From contig JAIYAE010000031.1 in assembly GCA_027489175.1 (NCBI GenBank), positions 1-64,000 of the forward strand: 64,000 nucleotides of DNA, read 5' to 3'. This DNA comes from Rhodobacter sp. Its GTDB lineage: Bacteria; Pseudomonadota; Alphaproteobacteria; Rhodobacterales; Rhodobacteraceae. The notes under the pieces are model-generated. The model did no database searches, had not been told where the DNA came from, and saw only the letters and a program-made list of their open reading frames with translations. Made by a program: the position numbers and the translations under genes. Below, one piece after another: positions 61,170 through 64,000 of this stretch. The stretch's first letter is position 1, and each line of letters starts with the position of its first letter.

Positions 61170-61943
61170 ATGCGCCTTCTCGCCACCGCTGCCCTTCTGG
61201 CAGGCACCGCCCTGCCCGCCGCCGCTGACACGGCCATTGCCCTGACCGGCGACCGCACGCTTCTGACCATCGACACCGCCACCGCCGCCGTGACCGCCAC
61301 GGTCGAGGTTCAGGGCGTGACCCGTCTCCTCGGCATCGACCTGCGGCCCGGCAATGGCATGCTTTACGGCGTGACCGACGCGCAGGCGATCGTCCAGATC
61401 GACCCTGCCACCGGCATGGTGACCGAGGTTGCCACCATGGCCACCCCCCTGCCCCTGGCCGACACGCCGGTCATCGTCGACTTCAACCCCGCCGCGGACC
61501 GCCTGCGCTACATGACCGGCACCACGAACCACCGCGTCAATCCCGACACCGGGGAAGTGACCGTTGACGGCGCGCTGGCCTACGTGGCCGAAGACATGCA
61601 TGCGGGTGAGGCGCCGAACATCGTCGCCGCCGCTTATACCAATAGCTACGGCAAGCCGGAAAAGACCGCGATGTTCAACATCGACGCCACCATTTCCGGC
61701 CTGATCCAGCAGACCGCGCCGAACGACGGCACCCTTGCCGCGATCGGCAAGCTTGGCCCGGTTCTGGAAGGCCCGGTCGGCTTTGACGTGGCCACCACGG
61801 CCGACGGCACCAACACCGCCTGGCTGGCCGCGAACGGCGGCCTCCATACGGTGGACCTTGCGACCGGTGCGGTGACCCAGTCCTGGACCCTGACCGGCAC
61901 CGACCAGCCGATCCGTGACCTGACGATCCTGCCGGCAATGTAA
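61170..61943 (+). CDS. DUF4394 domain-containing exported protein
   Basis: Signal peptide MRLLATAALLAGTALPAAAD; LTGDRTLLTIDTATAAVTATVEVQGVTRLLGIDLRPGNGMLYGVTDA...NPAADRLRYMTGTTNHRVNPDTG. Confidence 0.9.
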   Translation: MRLLATAALLAGTALPAAADTAIALTGDRTLLTIDTATAAVTATVEVQGVTRLLGIDLRPGNGMLYGVTDAQAIVQIDPATGMVTEVATMATPLPLADTPVIVDFNPAADRLRYMTGTTNHRVNPDTGEVTVDGALAYVAEDMHAGEAPNIVAAAYTNSYGKPEKTAMFNIDATISGLIQQTAPNDGTLAAIGKLGPVLEGPVGFDVATTADGTNTAWLAANGGLHTVDLATGAVTQSWTLTGTDQPIRDLTILPAM

Positions 61944-61967
61944 CCCTGATCGAGCAGAACAAGAAGA

Positions 61968-61997
61968 AAGCGGCCGTGCCTTCAGGTGCGGCCGCTT
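61968..61997. terminator. Terminator hairpin between DUF4394 gene and convergent trpF
   Basis: AAGCGGCCG-tgccttcaggtg-CGGCCGCTT flanked by CGTTTCGTT. Confidence 0.75.
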
Positions 61998-62004
61998 CGT
62001 TTCG

Positions 62005-62673
62005 TTACCGCAGGATCGGCACGCCGCCCCGCACACCCTGCGCCGCTTCGACGAAGGCCGCGATCTTAGCGGCGTCCTTGACCCCGGGCGACGATTCGAC
62101 GCCCGACGCCACATCGACCTGCCGCGCGCCGGTCAGCCGAACGGCCTCGGCCACATTGGCGGCGGTCAGCCCCCCGGCCAGCATCCAGGGGCGCAGCCAT
62201 TTGCGCCCGACCAGAAGCCGCCAATCAAAGGTCAGCCCATTGCCCCCCGGCAGCACCGCATCCTTCGGGGCCTTGGCATCAATCAGAATCATGTCGGCCA
62301 CCAGCGAATGGTCCAGGAGGCCGCGCAGGTCTGCCTCATCGGCCACGCCGATGACCTTCATCACCGGCAACCCGTAGCGCGCCTTCACCTCGGCCACGCG
62401 GGCGGGGGTCTCATGCCCATGAAGCTGCAGCATGTCCAAGGGCACGTCGGCCACGATGGCATCAAGGGTGGCGTCATCAGCGTCGACCACCAGCGCCACC
62501 TTGCACAGCCCTTCGGGTGCGGCCAGCGCCAACGCGCGCGCCTCAGCCGCAGTCACATAGCGTGGCGATTTCGGGAAGAAGTTCAGCCCGGCATAGGCAG
62601 CCCCTGCCCGCACCACGGCCTCCATATCGGCCGCAGAGCGCAGCCCGCAGATCTTGACGGCGACATCCCGCAT
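62005..62673 (-). CDS. trpF: Phosphoribosylanthranilate isomerase
   Basis: [55 protein letters not shown]. Confidence 0.96.
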   Translation of the reverse strand: MRDVAVKICGLRSAADMEAVVRAGAAYAGLNFFPKSPRYVTAAEARALALAAPEGLCKVALVVDADDATLDAIVADVPLDMLQLHGHETPARVAEVKARYGLPVMKVIGVADEADLRGLLDHSLVADMILIDAKAPKDAVLPGGNGLTFDWRLLVGRKWLRPWMLAGGLTAANVAEAVRLTGARQVDVASGVESSPGVKDAAKIAAFVEAAQGVRGGVPILR

Positions 62674-63026
62674 CAGCGCTTTTCCAGTAGCGCCAGAACG
62701 TCGTCTTTCGGGGCCGTGCCCGCGGCACCACGCAACTCGGCGATCTCGCGCTCCAGCCGGGCCACTTCACGCGCGCGGGCGCTGGCGGTGCTGCGGATAC
62801 GGGTTTCGCGCAGCCATTCCCAGACAAAGCCGATCAGCACGCCCGCCACGATGCCCGCAAAAATCACCAGAAACAGCGGCACCTCTGCGCCCCAGGTCAG
62901 CCCGGTCAACGCCGCCAGATCATCCGGCAACAGCCGCACCTGAACCAGCGTGCGGTTTGCCAGCGCGACGGCCAGCAGCGACAGGGCCAGAAGGCCGATG
63001 ACAAGCAGTCTCAGGTAACGGATCAT
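62673..63026 (-). CDS. LapA family protein
   Basis: [36 protein letters not shown]; two TM plus C-terminal coiled coil. Confidence 0.88.
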   Translation of the reverse strand: MIRYLRLLVIGLLALSLLAVALANRTLVQVRLLPDDLAALTGLTWGAEVPLFLVIFAGIVAGVLIGFVWEWLRETRIRSTASARAREVARLEREIAELRGAAGTAPKDDVLALLEKR

Positions 63027-63108
63027 GCAGCAGCGCCCCCAGGCTTTGACGGCAGTATCCGTCCGATCCCGCCCGGGTGCAAGCCAAGGCCGTTCAGGAG
63101 TGTGGCGG

Positions 63109-63390
63109 TTACTTGCCGTTCAGCCGGTCGCGCAGAAGCTTGCCGGTCTTGAAGAACGGCACCTTCTTGTCATCGACCTTGACCGCTTCGCCGGTCCGCG
63201 GGTTGCGTCCCAGCCGTGCATCCCGCGCCTTGACCGAGAACGCGCCGAAGCCGCGCAGTTCCACCCGGTCGCCCTTGGCAAGCGCCTCGATGATTTCTTC
63301 GAATACCGTATTCACGATCCGCTCGACATGGCGCTGTGTCAGATGCGGGTTCTCATCCGCGATCTTCTGGATCAGTTCAGACCGGATCAT
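63109..63390 (-). CDS. ihfB: Integration host factor subunit beta
   Basis: [72 protein letters not shown]. Confidence 0.97.
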   Translation of the reverse strand: MIRSELIQKIADENPHLTQRHVERIVNTVFEEIIEALAKGDRVELRGFGAFSVKARDARLGRNPRTGEAVKVDDKKVPFFKTGKLLRDRLNGK

Positions 63391-63528
63391 CGTCGTGTCC
63401 CCCCTGTGGTTCGGCCCTGGTGTTTCCACCGGCAGCGGCCGCCACGCTCTTGTTCTCATGGGACTATAGCGACAGGATTTGTCCCGTGACAAACAAAAAC
63501 GGGGACTTGGCGGGTGCCTCCAAACAGA

Positions 63529-63562
63529 AAAGGCCCCGCGCAGGGGCGGGGCCTTTCGTTTT
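63529..63562. terminator. Terminator 3' of rpsA
   Basis: AAAGGCCCCGC-gcaggg-GCGGGGCCTTT with A/T tracts on both sides. Confidence 0.85.
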
Positions 63563-63580
63563 TCAACCCTGAGTCAGGGC

Positions 63581-64000
63581 TTAGCTGCGGTCCTTCAGGG
63601 CCGCGCCAAGGATGTCGCCCAGCGAAGCACCCGAATCGGACGAGCCATACTGTTCGACCGCTTCCTTCTCTTCGGCGATCTCGCGCGCCTTGATCGACAG
63701 GCCCAGCTTGCGGGTCTTGGGGTCGATGTTGGTCACGCGCACGTCGATCTTGTCACCGACCTGGAACCGCTCAGGGCGCTGGTCGGCACGGTCACGGCTC
63801 AGGTCGCTGCGGCGGATGAACGACTTGGCGCCGTTGTATTCCACCTCGACGCCACCCTCTTCGATCGCGGTCACGGCGACGGTGATGATCCCGCCACGCT
63901 TCACGCCATCAACCGCATCGGTGAAGTTGTCTTCACCCAGCGCCTTGATGGAGAGCGAGATACGCTCTTTCTCGACGTCCACTTCGGTGACAGCGGCATG
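63581..64000 (-). CDS. rpsA: 30S ribosomal protein S1, C-terminal part (runs off right edge)
   Basis: S1-domain sequence HAAVTEVDVEKERISLSIKALGEDNF...GDKIDVRVTNIDPKTRKLGLSIKAREIAEEKEAVEQYGSSDSGASLGDILGAAL. Confidence 0.95.
   Translation of the reverse strand, partial: HAAVTEVDVEKERISLSIKALGEDNFTDAVDGVKRGGIITVAVTAIEEGGVEVEYNGAKSFIRRSDLSRDRADQRPERFQVGDKIDVRVTNIDPKTRKLGLSIKAREIAEEKEAVEQYGSSDSGASLGDILGAALKDRS

Overview
This 64 kb window is GC-rich alphaproteobacterial chromosome, most like Rhodobacteraceae by gene content and order. Most of it is conserved housekeeping sequence, and the minus strand carries most genes. Recognisable blocks are: ugd; LysE/ACT/ArgP; yebC; DEXH helicase/pdeM; folD-chorismate mutase-fhs; corA; ftsH-tilS-cpoB-pal-tolB-tolA-tolR-tolQ-ybgC-speD-PACE transporter; ruvBAC; prmA; msrA; priA/tal; DUF484-xerC-pcs; ogt-ileS; trpB/trpF-lapA-ihfB-rpsA. 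Accessory features are: a large RTX-type calcium-binding-repeat protein running off the left edge and missing from the ORF track; a lone DUF2793 phage/GTA-like fibre gene; a lower-GC patch with a CatB-like acetyltransferase; a cluster of GTAG-headed REP-like palindromes beside a low-GC orphan membrane-protein gene; an orphan BrnA/DUF4415-like gene; and a three-gene cluster of a membrane-anchored LuxR-type HTH protein with two exported proteins (one clearly PepSY-like) bearing long Asp/Glu-only tails. The least explained signals are (i) that acidic-tail/LuxR cluster, (ii) the REP-like array, and (iii) a set of modular intergenic elements (a 34-nt motif present twice at 32/34 identity, plus two hairpin modules that recur with changed stems). 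I recognised no tRNA, rRNA, CRISPR array or transposase. All family calls come from reading the translations by eye; no database search was run.
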